From Burkholderia sp. D-99 (GTDB lineage Bacteria > Pseudomonadota > Gammaproteobacteria > Burkholderiales > Burkholderiaceae): a DNA stretch of 64,000 nucleotides. Below the pieces are notes generated by a model. The model saw only the letters and a list, made by a program, of their open reading frames with translations, ran no database searches and was not told where the DNA came from. The first letter of the stretch is position 1, and every line of letters begins with the position of its first letter. Position numbers and translations under genes: made by a program. This document shows positions 53,228 through 62,183 of the stretch, in pieces. The stretch is taken from positions 744,001 to 808,000 of the forward strand of contig NZ_JAAOXM010000002.1 in assembly GCF_011605345.1 (NCBI RefSeq), written 5' to 3'.

Positions 53228-54229
53228 ATGAAAGCGCTCATGCTCAAATCGTTTGGCGGCCCGGAATCGTTCGAACTGTGTGACGTGCCCAAGCCCGTGC
53301 CGAACGCGGGACAAGTCCTGGTTCGCGTCCATGCGACGTCCATCAACCCGCTGGACTACCAGGTCCGGCGTGGCGACTATCCCGACCTGGTGCAGCTGCC
53401 AGCCATTACCGGGCATGACGTCTCCGGCGTGGTCGAAGCGATCGGGCCGGGTGTGACGGCCTTCTCTCCGGGAGACGAGGTCTGGTACACCCCGCAAATC
53501 TTCGACGGGCCGGGCAGTTATGCCGAGTACCACGTTGCCGCCGAAAACATCGTCGGGAAGAAGCCTCCGTCGCTGAGCCATCTCGAGGCGGCAAGCCTGA
53601 CCCTGGTCGGCGGAACGGCATGGGAAGCACTGGTCGTGCGTGCGGCGCTGCGCGTGGGGGAAAGCATCCTGGTACATGGCGGGGCCGGAGGCGTCGGTCA
53701 TGTGGCGATCCAGCTCGCCAAAGCCATCGGCGCAAGGGTGCTCACGACCGTGCGCGAAGCCAACGTCGAGTTCGCCCGAAGCTTGGGTGCCGATGGGATC
53801 ATCGACTACGAAAAGGACGATTACGTCGACGCCGTCATGCGGGCCACGGATGGCCGCGGCGTCGATGTCGTGTTCGACACCATCGGCGGCAACACCTTGT
53901 CGCGCAGCCCCGATGCGCTCGCACAGCTTGGCCGCGTCGTCACGATCGTGGACATCGCACAGCCGCAAAACGTCATTCAGGCCTGGGGCAAGAACGCGAG
54001 TTATCACTTCGTTTTCACGAGGCAAAACCGCGGCAAGCTGGATGAGTTGAGCGCATTGGTTGCGCGCGGACAGCTGCGGCCACACGTCGGCGCCGTCTAT
54101 TCGCTTGCCGATATTCCGCTCGCCCATGCCCGGCTGGAAAGTCCCCACCACGGTGTGCGGGGAAAGATCGCGATTGCGGTCGCAGTCGAGCCGCCGGCTC
54201 ATCCCGAACGCGTTGCCGGGTCTTCATGA
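53228..54229 (+). CDS. Zinc-independent MDR oxidoreductase (quinone oxidoreductase-like)
   Basis: 333 residues. Seen: [83 protein letters not shown] (NADPH site), DVVFDTIGG. The zinc ligands of alcohol dehydrogenases are absent. It reduces quinones or reactive carbonyls with NADPH. AAGGA before the ATG at 53228. It follows an ArsR gene carrying the same operator, so it is probably induced by the compound that the regulator senses. Confidence 0.9.
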   Translation: MKALMLKSFGGPESFELCDVPKPVPNAGQVLVRVHATSINPLDYQVRRGDYPDLVQLPAITGHDVSGVVEAIGPGVTAFSPGDEVWYTPQIFDGPGSYAEYHVAAENIVGKKPPSLSHLEAASLTLVGGTAWEALVVRAALRVGESILVHGGAGGVGHVAIQLAKAIGARVLTTVREANVEFARSLGADGIIDYEKDDYVDAVMRATDGRGVDVVFDTIGGNTLSRSPDALAQLGRVVTIVDIAQPQNVIQAWGKNASYHFVFTRQNRGKLDELSALVARGQLRPHVGAVYSLADIPLAHARLESPHHGVRGKIAIAVAVEPPAHPERVAGSS

Positions 54230-54383
54230 TTCTGTCGCGCGGATGCTCGACCGTTGGCCGTGGCACCATGAAATGCAGTCGTCATGGGCCTACCCATGGT
54301 GCCGCGAACTTCCTATCGTAGAGACCTGCGACGCGCCGGCCGGATCGGCAGCGCGCCCCCTTCTCATCGAAAGGTCCGCCAAC

Positions 54384-54860
54384 ATGAATGCCAACGACAC
54401 CGGATTGACCGTACGCGCGGTCACGGAAAACGACTACGACCAGTGGCTCCCGCTGTGGGACGGCTATAACCGCTTCTACGGCCGCTTCGACGATACTGCC
54501 CTGCCGTTGCGCATCACGCAGCTCACGTGGTCGCGCTTCTTCGACGGCTACGAGCCCGTTCATGCTTTCGTCGCGGAACGTGACGGCAAGCTCGTCGGGC
54601 TCGTGCATTTCCTGTATCACCGCAGCACGACGCACGCCGGGCCGACCTGCTACCTGCAGGACCTGTTCACGCTCGACAGCAAGCGCGGCAAGGGTGTCGG
54701 CCGCGCGCTGATCGAAGCCGTGTACGACACCGCGCGTGCGCATCGCGCCGAACGCGTGTACTGGAACACACACGAGACGAACCACACGGCGATGCGGCTC
54801 TACGACACGGTCGCGGTAAAGCCGGGGGCCGTGCTCTACCGGAAGGAGCTGTCGCGCTGA
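54384..54860 (+). CDS. GNAT-family N-acetyltransferase
   Basis: 158 residues. Seen: LTVRAVTENDYDQWLPLWDGYNRFYG, LVGLVHFLYHRS, YLQDLFTLDSKRGKGVGRALIEAVYDTARAHRAERVYWNTHETNHTAMRLYDTV; the RxGKGxGRAL acetyl-CoA loop is plain. Acetylates an amine or amino acid; the target is not known. ATG at 54384 is supported by AAAGG upstream. Single gene, followed by a long stem-loop. Confidence 0.88.
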   Translation: MNANDTGLTVRAVTENDYDQWLPLWDGYNRFYGRFDDTALPLRITQLTWSRFFDGYEPVHAFVAERDGKLVGLVHFLYHRSTTHAGPTCYLQDLFTLDSKRGKGVGRALIEAVYDTARAHRAERVYWNTHETNHTAMRLYDTVAVKPGAVLYRKELSR

Positions 54861-54955
54861 GCTGAGCGGCGAGACGTGCGTAAGCGCCACGGCTCAATCG
54901 ACCCGCCCGATTGAAGGCCATGATCCCTCCCGGGGACGGCCGCTTCGGCAAACCT

Positions 54956-55014
54956 GGTAGCCCCGGGGATACAAGATCATCCTTTCGGTCAATTTTGGTG
55001 TCCTCGGGGCTACC
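54956..55014 (+). terminator. Long stem-loop between convergent genes
   Basis: 17-bp arms GGTAGCCCCGGGGATAC (54956-54972) and GTGTCCTCGGGGCTACC (54998-55014) with a 25-base loop. On the plus strand all 17 positions pair, two as G-U; the minus strand would have two A-C mismatches. No T-run. It lies 96 bases behind the GNAT gene and 4 bases from the methyltransferase stop; a terminator or mRNA-end structure for the plus-strand message. Confidence 0.6.
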
Positions 55015-55017
55015 GAT

Positions 55018-55743
55018 TCAACCCACCGGCCGCGCCTTGATCCACAGAAACAGCGGCACGCGCGCCCACTGCTTCAACTGGTCCGTATCGGCCTGGTCGG
55101 GCGGCGGCTCGCGCAACGACACGATCGCGAACCCGGCCGCTTCCAGTGCTTCCATATACGCCTGCAGCGGCAGCGACCAGCCCGCGAAGTGCATCGACAG
55201 CCCGTCGCGCGTTTCCACGCCGTCGAAGTGCTCACGCCCGAAATAACTGCCCTTCAGCACGAACGGCGCATCGGGTTGCGGCCCCGCGAAGCCGCCGCGA
55301 TCGCGAAACGGATGCACGAGCGAGATGAACAGCAGCCCGCCCGGCTTCAACACGCGGCGTGCCTCGTTCAGCGCGCGCTGCATGTCGTCGAGATCCATCA
55401 GCACGTTGTACGCCATCACGAGATCGAAGCTGGCCGCGTCGAACGGCAGCGACGCCGCGTCGGCCAGCTCGTAGCGATGCGCGGAATCCGCGTGACGCGC
55501 GACGTCGAGCATCGCGGGCACCACGTCGCTCGCGGTCACGTCGTAGCCGAGCGCCTTCAGTTCGCGGCTCACGCGGCCTTCGCCGCAGCCGATCTCCAGC
55601 GCGCGGCCGGTATCGCGGCCGATATAGGCCGCGAGCCCGGCGCGGTATTTCCAGAACGCATCGTGGCCGGGCCTGCCGGCCCAGTCGATCCATTGATCGG
55701 CGACCTGTATCCAGTGTTCGGTGATGGCTTTCGTGTCGGTCAT
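55018..55743 (-). CDS. Class I SAM-dependent methyltransferase
   Basis: 241 residues. Rossmann fold: ALEIGCGEGRVSREL (SAM loop), YDVTASDVVPAML, ADAASLPFDAASFDLVMAYNVLMDLDD, NEARRVLKPGGLLFISLVHPF. Methylates a small molecule; substrate unknown. Single gene on the minus strand, starting at ATG 55743. Confidence 0.88.
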   Translation of the reverse strand: MTDTKAITEHWIQVADQWIDWAGRPGHDAFWKYRAGLAAYIGRDTGRALEIGCGEGRVSRELKALGYDVTASDVVPAMLDVARHADSAHRYELADAASLPFDAASFDLVMAYNVLMDLDDMQRALNEARRVLKPGGLLFISLVHPFRDRGGFAGPQPDAPFVLKGSYFGREHFDGVETRDGLSMHFAGWSLPLQAYMEALEAAGFAIVSLREPPPDQADTDQLKQWARVPLFLWIKARPVG

Positions 55744-55936
55744 GCGCGCTCCCGCCCGGTATTCGTCGTTGGCTCAGGATGCGCATGGTAAGCCGAAGCG
55801 GCGGAACGCGTGAACGGGTTGCGCCGTGTTGCCGGTTTCCGTTTCCGGCGGCGAAGTCCTACAGTTACAGAAAACAACCTGAGCCGCCGTGCATCGTCCC
55901 CTTTAGACGAGTCGCACCCGATTCCGAGGACATCCC

Positions 55937-56944
55937 ATGCCGAGCATCCTGGCCGCGCCCGCCAATCTGCCCCCGAGCCCCGTCGCGGCGGAAACGCGCA
56001 TGGTGCACGACGTCGCGACGCTGAAGCCGTCCGACTACCGTTCGGCGGACGGCGTGTCGTGGGTCATCTCCACCCTCACGCCGGCCGCGGACAGCGGAAC
56101 GAACGTGACCGGCACGACCTACTTCGACACCGCGAAAGGCCGGACCGTCCCGGTGCCCGACGCGCGGCGCCGCTATGCGAATCGCGGCATGTGGCAGGTC
56201 GTCGCGAGTTCGAGCCCTGCCGTGCCCGCCACCGGCCGCTACGACTGGCTGACGCTCGCATGGCTGCCGATCAACCGGCGGCCGCTGCCGCAAACGCCCG
56301 AACACCTGTATTCGCCGTTCATTCGCGGCGGCACGATCGTGTATCGATGGAATCCGGCGGCGGAAGGCGGCGAGCAGTTCGGCAACGTGCGGATGATCTT
56401 TCCGGAATGGACGCAGCAGGTGGCCGATGCGTTGCGGTCTGCGCCGGCATCGTCGCCGGACGGCGCCAGTGCGTTGGCCGCACCGTCGGCACTCGATCGC
56501 CTGACAGCGGACACGAATCCGATGACCGCCGTGCTCGACTTCGGCGATGCCCTGCGCGATGAACCGGTGGAGCGAATCGTCGCGCGACTGCCGGCGCTGC
56601 TGCGCGTGAAGGACCTGCACGAACTGTCGGCGATCGTGTTCCTGTGCCTGTCCGGATCACGCGCCGAAGACCGGCCGCGCCTCGCTGAAGCGATCAACGG
56701 ATCGATCGCGTCGACCGACGGCCGCGCGCGCCTGCTCGCGATTGCATATGGCGCGTTCGCAGCCGGCCGGGCACGGCCCTATCCGTTCAACGATGCGGGG
56801 CAGACGGCGCGTATCAACGACGTGTTCGGCGCGTTGAAGCGGCGAACCGCGGCGCTCGGTGTGCCGGTTGCGGAAGGGTCGCCGTGGTACGAGTTCTTCA
56901 CGGCGTATCGACTCGGCGGGGCGGCACCAGGCAACAGCCCGTGA
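55937..56944 (+). CDS. Unknown protein
   Basis: 335 residues, not recognised. No signal, no membrane segment. N-terminal beta-rich part with VSWVISTLTPAADSGTNVTG, TYFDTAKGRTVPV, WLTLAWLPINRRPLP, FIRGGTIVYRWNPA; helical second half with LAPSALDRLTADTNPM, VERIVARLPALLRVKDLHELSAIVFLCLSGS and RINDVFGALKRRTAALGV. GAGGA lies a few bases before the ATG. Single gene between a methyltransferase on the other strand and a lipoprotein gene. Confidence 0.65.
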   Translation: MPSILAAPANLPPSPVAAETRMVHDVATLKPSDYRSADGVSWVISTLTPAADSGTNVTGTTYFDTAKGRTVPVPDARRRYANRGMWQVVASSSPAVPATGRYDWLTLAWLPINRRPLPQTPEHLYSPFIRGGTIVYRWNPAAEGGEQFGNVRMIFPEWTQQVADALRSAPASSPDGASALAAPSALDRLTADTNPMTAVLDFGDALRDEPVERIVARLPALLRVKDLHELSAIVFLCLSGSRAEDRPRLAEAINGSIASTDGRARLLAIAYGAFAAGRARPYPFNDAGQTARINDVFGALKRRTAALGVPVAEGSPWYEFFTAYRLGGAAPGNSP

Positions 56945-57204
56945 CGACACGCACATAGCCGGCGCCGCCACGGCGAAAGCCGGCCTCCCTCTTCTGCGCG
57001 GAACCGGTCGTCCCGGTGAACCGCGCGCCGTCATCGCTCGCCACACGAGCGGCGCATGTTTTTCATCGGCACCAAACGCCGCGACGAATCGGGATCGAAC
57101 GGGCGTTTCGGTCTATTCGACCATTTGAACCGGATTGTCCTGTGCTAGATTCCCGCCCGGCCACAGAGCCATCTCAAATAACCCAAACTAAAAAAGACCA
57201 AATC

Positions 57205-57792
57205 ATGAAATCTGTATTCCGTCATGCCGCTCTGGCATTGGTGACGATCGGCTTCCTGTCGGGCTGCGCCAGCAGCGTGACACGCGACGCCAGCGATCCG
57301 GCGGGGGCCATCGCAACAGTATCGACGCCGAAATTCGGCACGAAGCCCGTTATCGTGAAAGTGACGCTGGACAATGCCGCCCAGGAAGCGTTGAAGGACA
57401 ACCTGAAGTTCAGCCCCGAGAACCTGAAGGGCAAACTCGAAAGCGCACTGGCCGCACGCAAGCTGCTGGCAACGGCGGATTCGACCGATGCGATGCACCT
57501 GAACGTGGAAGTCAACGGCATTCGCGTGCGCTCGAGCTTCTCGGCCGTCATGTTCGGCTTCATGGCGGGCAACGATCATGTCGACGGCACCGTGACGCTC
57601 GTCGACGCCGACAATCATCAGATCGACCGCTTCAAGGTGTCGGCTTCGTACGCACTCGGCGGCATCGCCGGCGGCATGGACGATACGCGCCTGAACTGGC
57701 TGTACGAGAAGTTCACCGAGAAGACGCTGACGACGCTCGAACCGGCGGCTGACGCGCAACAGGCGAACGCCACGCAGACGAAGACGCAGTAA
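57205..57792 (+). CDS. DUF4410-like lipoprotein
   Basis: 195 residues. Signal and lipobox IGFLSGC (residues ~16-22), then a soluble domain with VIVKVTLDNAAQEALKDNLKFSPENLKG, LNVEVNGIRVRSSFSAVMFGFMAGNDHVDGTVTLVDADN and SYALGGIAGGMDDTRLNWLYEKFTEKT, the layout of DUF4410-type outer-membrane lipoproteins. Ribosome site is poor (AAAAGA). Monocistronic; role unknown. Confidence 0.72.
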   Translation: MKSVFRHAALALVTIGFLSGCASSVTRDASDPAGAIATVSTPKFGTKPVIVKVTLDNAAQEALKDNLKFSPENLKGKLESALAARKLLATADSTDAMHLNVEVNGIRVRSSFSAVMFGFMAGNDHVDGTVTLVDADNHQIDRFKVSASYALGGIAGGMDDTRLNWLYEKFTEKTLTTLEPAADAQQANATQTKTQ

Positions 57793-57892
57793 TGCCCGAC
57801 GCCCGGCCGACCGCGAATGTGCGGCTCGTCGGGCGGCAGCGGTGGCGCGCATCCGCCGGCGGCGATGCAGGTTTCGAGCCCCACGATTTTCA

Positions 57893-58507
57893 TCAAGCCG
57901 ATGCGCGTTCGAGCATGCCCTTCAGCAACAGGCACGCACCGCCGCCCACCGCACTGACGCACGCGACATAGCCGAAATACAGCTGATAACCGTGCATCCC
58001 CGGATACGCGGTCGTCAGCCAGCCGTTCAACAGCGGCAGTAACACGTCCGGCGAATAGCCGAGCAGCGACACGATGCCGATCGCGAGCCCGGTGACGCGC
58101 GGCGGCACGTCGCAGCGCTCGAGCACGCTCCAGTACAGGCCGCGCACCGCATAGGTCAGCAGGCCGATCACGATCACCACGCCCGCGAGCAGCGCGAGCT
58201 GATTGAACGACGGAAACACGATCAGCGCGACGAACGCGAGCGCCGCGCAGAACAACGCCGCGCCGAGCACGTTCAGCGTGCCGAAGCGATCGCCGACGAA
58301 ACCGCCGCCGATCCCGCCAATCGGGCGCATCCACAGCTTCAGCGACGCGATGAAGCCGGCCGCGACGATCGACATGCCGACGCCCTTCTGCTGCAGATAC
58401 GGCGAGATGCTGTAAATCGCCCATGACAGGTGATAGCCGCTAAACACGATCAGCGCGAACCCCCATAGGCTGGGGTTGCGCGCGAGCGTCAGCAGGTCGC
58501 CGCCAAG
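57893..58507 (-). pseudogene. MFS transporter remnant (C-terminal half)
   Basis: Reads LLTLARNPSLWGFALIV, FSGYHLSWAIYSISPYLQ, LWMRPIGGIGGGFVGDRFG and on to the end of a normal MFS protein, ~200 residues. The first six helices are missing; the frame is stopped by TGA at 58508-58510, where homology also ends. Deleted gene with an apparently intact 3' half. Confidence 0.75.
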
Positions 58508-58509
58508 TC

Positions 58510-58864
58510 ATTCCCCCCGCATGCACGACGATAAGAAAATCGGCCGCTCGCGGGGGAGCGGCCGTCAAGGAGAGATCCCTGTTCGGGATACCGGATGGAC
58601 ACCAAGCCAGACCGGCATACGCATTGTTGTCGAACGATCGGTGGCCGACCATCTGACCTGTCTGATTCGCTGCCCGTCCGCATGAAAATCACGCAGTCCT
58701 GACGCAACCGCGCACATCGAATCCGCAATACGCCGTTACGTTCGCAATGGGAACCCTCATACGTAACGGCCGGTCGAAACGCCGCACACCCGTCGACAGC
58801 TTCATCACCGCGGCGGACAATCCCCTCTCTTGCCCCGCTCGATCACACCCACCCTTTTCCTTTC
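58510..58864. other. Intergenic region with a minus-strand terminator-like hairpin
   Basis: 355 bases. At 58541-58564, CGGCCGCTC and GAGCGGCCG pair with a 6-base loop, followed on the minus strand by ATTTTCTTATC: a good terminator for a gene that is no longer there, since nothing convincing is encoded between it and 58865. The plus-strand TlpA-type gene starts at 58865; nothing else seen. Confidence 0.5.
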
Positions 58865-59674
58865 ATGCTGAGCATCGGTCCCTTCTCGATCCGCGTCATC
58901 GCGGTAGCCGCCGCCGCGTTGCTGGCGTGGCTCGTCGCGCGTTTCGTCCAGCGCCGCCCGCCTGACGGGCATCACAAGACCGCACCGAGCCTGATCCTCG
59001 ACGTGCTGCTGCTCGGGCTGCTCGCCGCACGCATCGGTTATGTCGCGCAATGGTGGCGCGACTACGCGAGCGCGCCGCGATCGATCGTCGCGCTCGGCGA
59101 TGGCGGTTTCGACTGGCGTATCGGCCTCGTGGCCGCGCTGGTGTTTGCCGGCTGGCGCCTGCGCCGCCTGCCCGCGCTGCGTCGCCCGGTCATGGCCGGC
59201 ATGCTCGCGGGCCTCGCCGCATGGGGCATCGCGCAGGGCACGCTCGCCACGTTGCAGCACAGTGCGCCGCCGCTTGCCGCGTTGCAGCTCGAAGCGCTCG
59301 ACGCCACGCCGGTGCCGGTGCAACGCTTCGCGGGCAAGCCCGTCGTCGTGAACCTGTGGGCCACATGGTGCCCGCCGTGCCAGCGCGAAATGCCGATCCT
59401 CGCGCAAGCGCAGCAGGATCATCCGGGGATGACGGTGCTGATGCTCAATCAGGGTGAAGATGCGCAAGCGGTGCGCGCGTTCCTCGAGCAGAAAGGGCTG
59501 CGGTTCGATCACGTGCTGCTCGATCGCACGCTGCACGCGATGCAGGCCTACGGTTCGCGCGGGCTGCCGACGACCCTCTTCTTCGATGCGAAAGGCAATC
59601 TCGTCGAATCGCACATGGGGGAGATCACCGCCGCGCGGCTGAAGGACGCCGTGGCGGATCGCTTCGGCCAGTAA
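58865..59674 (+). CDS. TlpA-type thioredoxin-fold protein with Lgt-like membrane domain
   Basis: 269 residues. N-terminal ~130 residues hold several helices and resemble prolipoprotein diacylglyceryl transferase: LSIGPFSIRVIAVAAA, LLAARIGYVAQWW, GGFDWRIGLVAA. Then a TlpA/ResA-type domain with VVVNLWATWCPPCQREMPIL (CxxC), MLNQGEDAQAVRAFLEQKG and GLPTTLFFDAKG (cis-Pro loop). Probably a membrane-bound, periplasmic thiol reductase. Lgt catalytic residues are not evident, so the first domain is likely a membrane anchor. Confidence 0.78.
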   Translation: MLSIGPFSIRVIAVAAAALLAWLVARFVQRRPPDGHHKTAPSLILDVLLLGLLAARIGYVAQWWRDYASAPRSIVALGDGGFDWRIGLVAALVFAGWRLRRLPALRRPVMAGMLAGLAAWGIAQGTLATLQHSAPPLAALQLEALDATPVPVQRFAGKPVVVNLWATWCPPCQREMPILAQAQQDHPGMTVLMLNQGEDAQAVRAFLEQKGLRFDHVLLDRTLHAMQAYGSRGLPTTLFFDAKGNLVESHMGEITAARLKDAVADRFGQ

Positions 59675-59779
59675 CGCGCGACGCCGCAATGCGGCCGGCA
59701 ACGCACGTTCCCCTGTCTGTAAAAATTCATTCTCGAGGCTGGCCCGTTATTAGCGTGAACAGGCCGGGGCATCGCTTCG

Positions 59780-60697
59780 TCACATCCGCGCCTCGACCAC
59801 GGCCAGCCGGGCCGGGAGATGTTCCAGCAGCGCATCGACGGCGGCCCGGACTTTCAGCGGAAGATGCAGCGTATATGGCCAGACCGCCTGGATCGGAAAG
59901 ATCACGCCCGGCCGATCGGGCAGCAGCTCCCGCAACGCGCCGCCGCGCAACGCGTCGCGCACCAGCCAGTACGGCAACCACGCGACACCGAGATCCGCAA
60001 CGGCCGCATCCATCAGTGCGCTCAGGTCGTCGGACAGCAGGCGAACGGCCGGCTGCAATTCCACGCGCTGGCCATCGACGATGACGGGCCAGCGATGCAC
60101 CTGGCCGAAACGCGTATAGGCCAGCGCCCTGTGCCGCTCGAGTTCCTCATAGGTCGCGGGCTCACCACAGCGGCTCAGGTACGCTGGCGATGCGCAGAAC
60201 GCCATCCGGTGCTCACCCAGCGGACGCGCCACCAGGCCGCTGCTGTTCGGCAACGTGCCGACGCGAACCGCCAGGTCGAAACGCTCTTCGACCAGGTCGA
60301 CGGATCGATCGCTGAACGACAGGTCGAGATCGAGCTCGGGATGCACCTTCGCCAGTTCGATCAGGATCGGCGCCACGCAAAGGTGACCGAAGAGCGTCGG
60401 CATCGACACGCGCAGGCGCCCCTTCATGTGCCATTTGCCGGTTTCCAGCAGCGCCTCGCCCGCCTGGATCTGCTCCATCGCACGCAGGCAATGGTCGTAG
60501 AACAATGCGCCTTCGTCGGTCAGGCTCTGACTGCGCGTCGTCCGCTGAAACAGCACGACGCCCAGCCGCTCCTCGAGGCGCGCGATGCTCTTGCCGACCG
60601 CGGAACGCGTGATGTGCAGCTTGTCGGCGGCCTGCGCGAAGCTGCTCGCTTCCGCCGCGGCGACAAAGACGTCGATGCCCTTCAGGTTGCTTCGCAT
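59780..60697 (-). CDS. LysR-family regulator, divergent from the azoreductase gene
   Basis: 305 residues. HTH: LKGIDVFVAAAEASSFAQAADKLHITRSAVGKSIARLEERLG; effector domain from ~90. It faces the azoreductase gene across 110 bases containing a perfect LysR box, so it very probably activates it. Effector may be a quinone or azo compound (inferred from the target). Confidence 0.92.
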   Translation of the reverse strand: MRSNLKGIDVFVAAAEASSFAQAADKLHITRSAVGKSIARLEERLGVVLFQRTTRSQSLTDEGALFYDHCLRAMEQIQAGEALLETGKWHMKGRLRVSMPTLFGHLCVAPILIELAKVHPELDLDLSFSDRSVDLVEERFDLAVRVGTLPNSSGLVARPLGEHRMAFCASPAYLSRCGEPATYEELERHRALAYTRFGQVHRWPVIVDGQRVELQPAVRLLSDDLSALMDAAVADLGVAWLPYWLVRDALRGGALRELLPDRPGVIFPIQAVWPYTLHLPLKVRAAVDALLEHLPARLAVVEARM

Positions 60698-60734
60698 ACG
60701 ATTGGGGATAAATACGCTACACAGTGCGTCGATC

Positions 60735-60753
60735 TTATCGCTTTTGGCGATAA
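60735..60753. promoter_or_regulatory. LysR box between regulator and azoreductase
   Basis: TTATCGC, 5 bases, GCGATAA, a perfect dyad containing T-N11-A, centred about 45 bases upstream of the LysR start and 64 upstream of the azoreductase start. Typical recognition and autoregulation site. Confidence 0.8.
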
Positions 60754-60807
60754 AAAGTGGATGCTAGGATCGATTCCAGTCTTCACAATCGCAACGGAGC
60801 ACCCCGC

Positions 60808-61407
60808 ATGGCCCGGATCCTCGTCCTCAAATCCAGCATCAACGGCAGTCAGTCGCAAACCGGCGCGCTGATCGATACGTTCCTGGCCGAGCGCCAGGCC
60901 AACGGCCATGCCGACGACGTGATCGTGCGCAATCTCGTCGACACCGACCTGCCGATGCTCGACAGCGAACTGTTTCACGCGCTGCGCGGCGCAGCCAACC
61001 CGAGCGAGCGCGCACAACGCGCCATCGTGTTGTCCGACGAACTGATTGCCGAGCTCAAGGGCAGCGACCTGCTGCTGATCGGCGCGCCGATGTACAACCT
61101 GAACGTGCCGACCCAGTTGAAGAACTGGTTCGACCTCGTTGCGCGCGCACGCGTGACGTTCCGGTACACGGAGACCTACCCGGTGGGCCTCGTCGACGGC
61201 ATCAGCGCGATCGTGTTCAGCTCTCGAGGCGGCATGCACGTCGGCCAGGAAACGGATGCGGTCACGCCGTACCTGCGTGCCGTGCTCGGCCTGATGGGCA
61301 TCACCGACGTGGAATTCGTCTACGCGGAAGGGCTCGACATGAAGCCGCACGGCTTCGAGGCGGGACTCGCGAACGCACGCTTGCAGATGGACGCACTGCA
61401 CGGATGA
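60808..61407 (+). CDS. FMN-dependent NADH-azoreductase (AzoR-like)
   Basis: 199 residues, flavodoxin-like fold. Seen: RILVLKSSINGSQSQTGALID (FMN phosphate loop), LIGAPMYNLNVPTQLKNWFDLVARARVTFRYTE (FMN ring loop, AzoR signature), FSSRGGMH. Two-electron reduction of quinones and azo dyes. ATG has GGAG 8 bases upstream. Divergent LysR partner. Confidence 0.92.
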   Translation: MARILVLKSSINGSQSQTGALIDTFLAERQANGHADDVIVRNLVDTDLPMLDSELFHALRGAANPSERAQRAIVLSDELIAELKGSDLLLIGAPMYNLNVPTQLKNWFDLVARARVTFRYTETYPVGLVDGISAIVFSSRGGMHVGQETDAVTPYLRAVLGLMGITDVEFVYAEGLDMKPHGFEAGLANARLQMDALHG

Positions 61408-61841
61408 GTCGTGCCCGGCGTGGCGGAAAGCACGGCGGCGTTCCCGCGCACGTTCGGGCGGCACCTGCACGACACCAATGGCATCCTCGTGCGTCGTGTG
61501 GCCGGCGAATCGGAGCATTCGACCGACACGCTTTCTGACATATCGGCAGTAAAGTGGCGACGCGGCCCGCCGGCGCAATCGCCGGGGAATCGTTTCGCAG
61601 CAAGCATGCAAGACATCGGCGCGACCGTTCGTACCGACAACGACGCTCCGGACCATCACCTGACAGCGACCGATCTCGGCTAGAGTGATTGCACGTTTTC
61701 GCGTGGAATGTCATGTCATTTCGTCATGCAAAACATATGACGGGATGCCGATCGAAATCCGTTGCGTAAACGAGCGCGGCCCGCGGGTGCACTCACACCT
61801 GCGGGCCGCTGACCACAACCCACTCTGTACAGGAGTCAGTC
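61408..61841. other. Intergenic region upstream of the SymE-like gene
   Basis: 434 bases. The first ~110 carry a frame with coding-like third positions that loses its bias further on; not strong enough to call a gene. The right part must hold the promoter of the SymE pair and, if the type I pattern applies, an antisense RNA; no such promoter can be proved by eye. Confidence 0.4.
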
Positions 61842-62183
61842 ATGGCTGACGCGAATCATAACGCACCGGTTCGTCTTCCTGATCGTTTCGTGCCCCCTCG
61901 AACGTCTTTTCACACTCGCCGCGTCGTTCCGCACCTCAGACTCACCGACACGGCACCGCCGGCCCTCCATCTGTGGATGAAGCTGTCCGGCCGCTGGATC
62001 GACGCAGCGGGCTTCGAACCCGAGCAACGCTTGCAGGTCGAGGTGACGCACAAGCGGCTGGTGATCACGCCGATCGAAGACGGGCACTGCGACGATTCCG
62101 GAAAGGATGTCGATCGCGCAACAGCGCAGCCGCGGCCGCGGCCGCGGCCGAAGTTTTCGGTGATCACGGGAGACGCGCAATGA
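61842..62183 (+). CDS. SymE-family toxin-like protein
   Basis: 113 residues. Central SymE domain (~35-78): PHLRLTDTAPPALHLWMKLSGRWIDAAGF, then QLRLQVEVTHKRLVITPIED-like wording (exact: EQRLQVEVTHKRLVITP). SymE has the AbrB/MazE swapped-hairpin fold but acts on RNA or the nucleoid. AGGAG lies 6 bases before the ATG. The stop overlaps the start of the next gene (ATGA). Basic proline/arginine tail (RPRPRPRPK). Confidence 0.8.
   Translation: MADANHNAPVRLPDRFVPPRTSFHTRRVVPHLRLTDTAPPALHLWMKLSGRWIDAAGFEPEQRLQVEVTHKRLVITPIEDGHCDDSGKDVDRATAQPRPRPRPKFSVITGDAQ

Noticed and set aside
61411..61683. Plus-strand frame behind the azoreductase, GTG start
   Set aside because: Coding-like bias only in the first third, no ribosome site, no family; left as intergenic.
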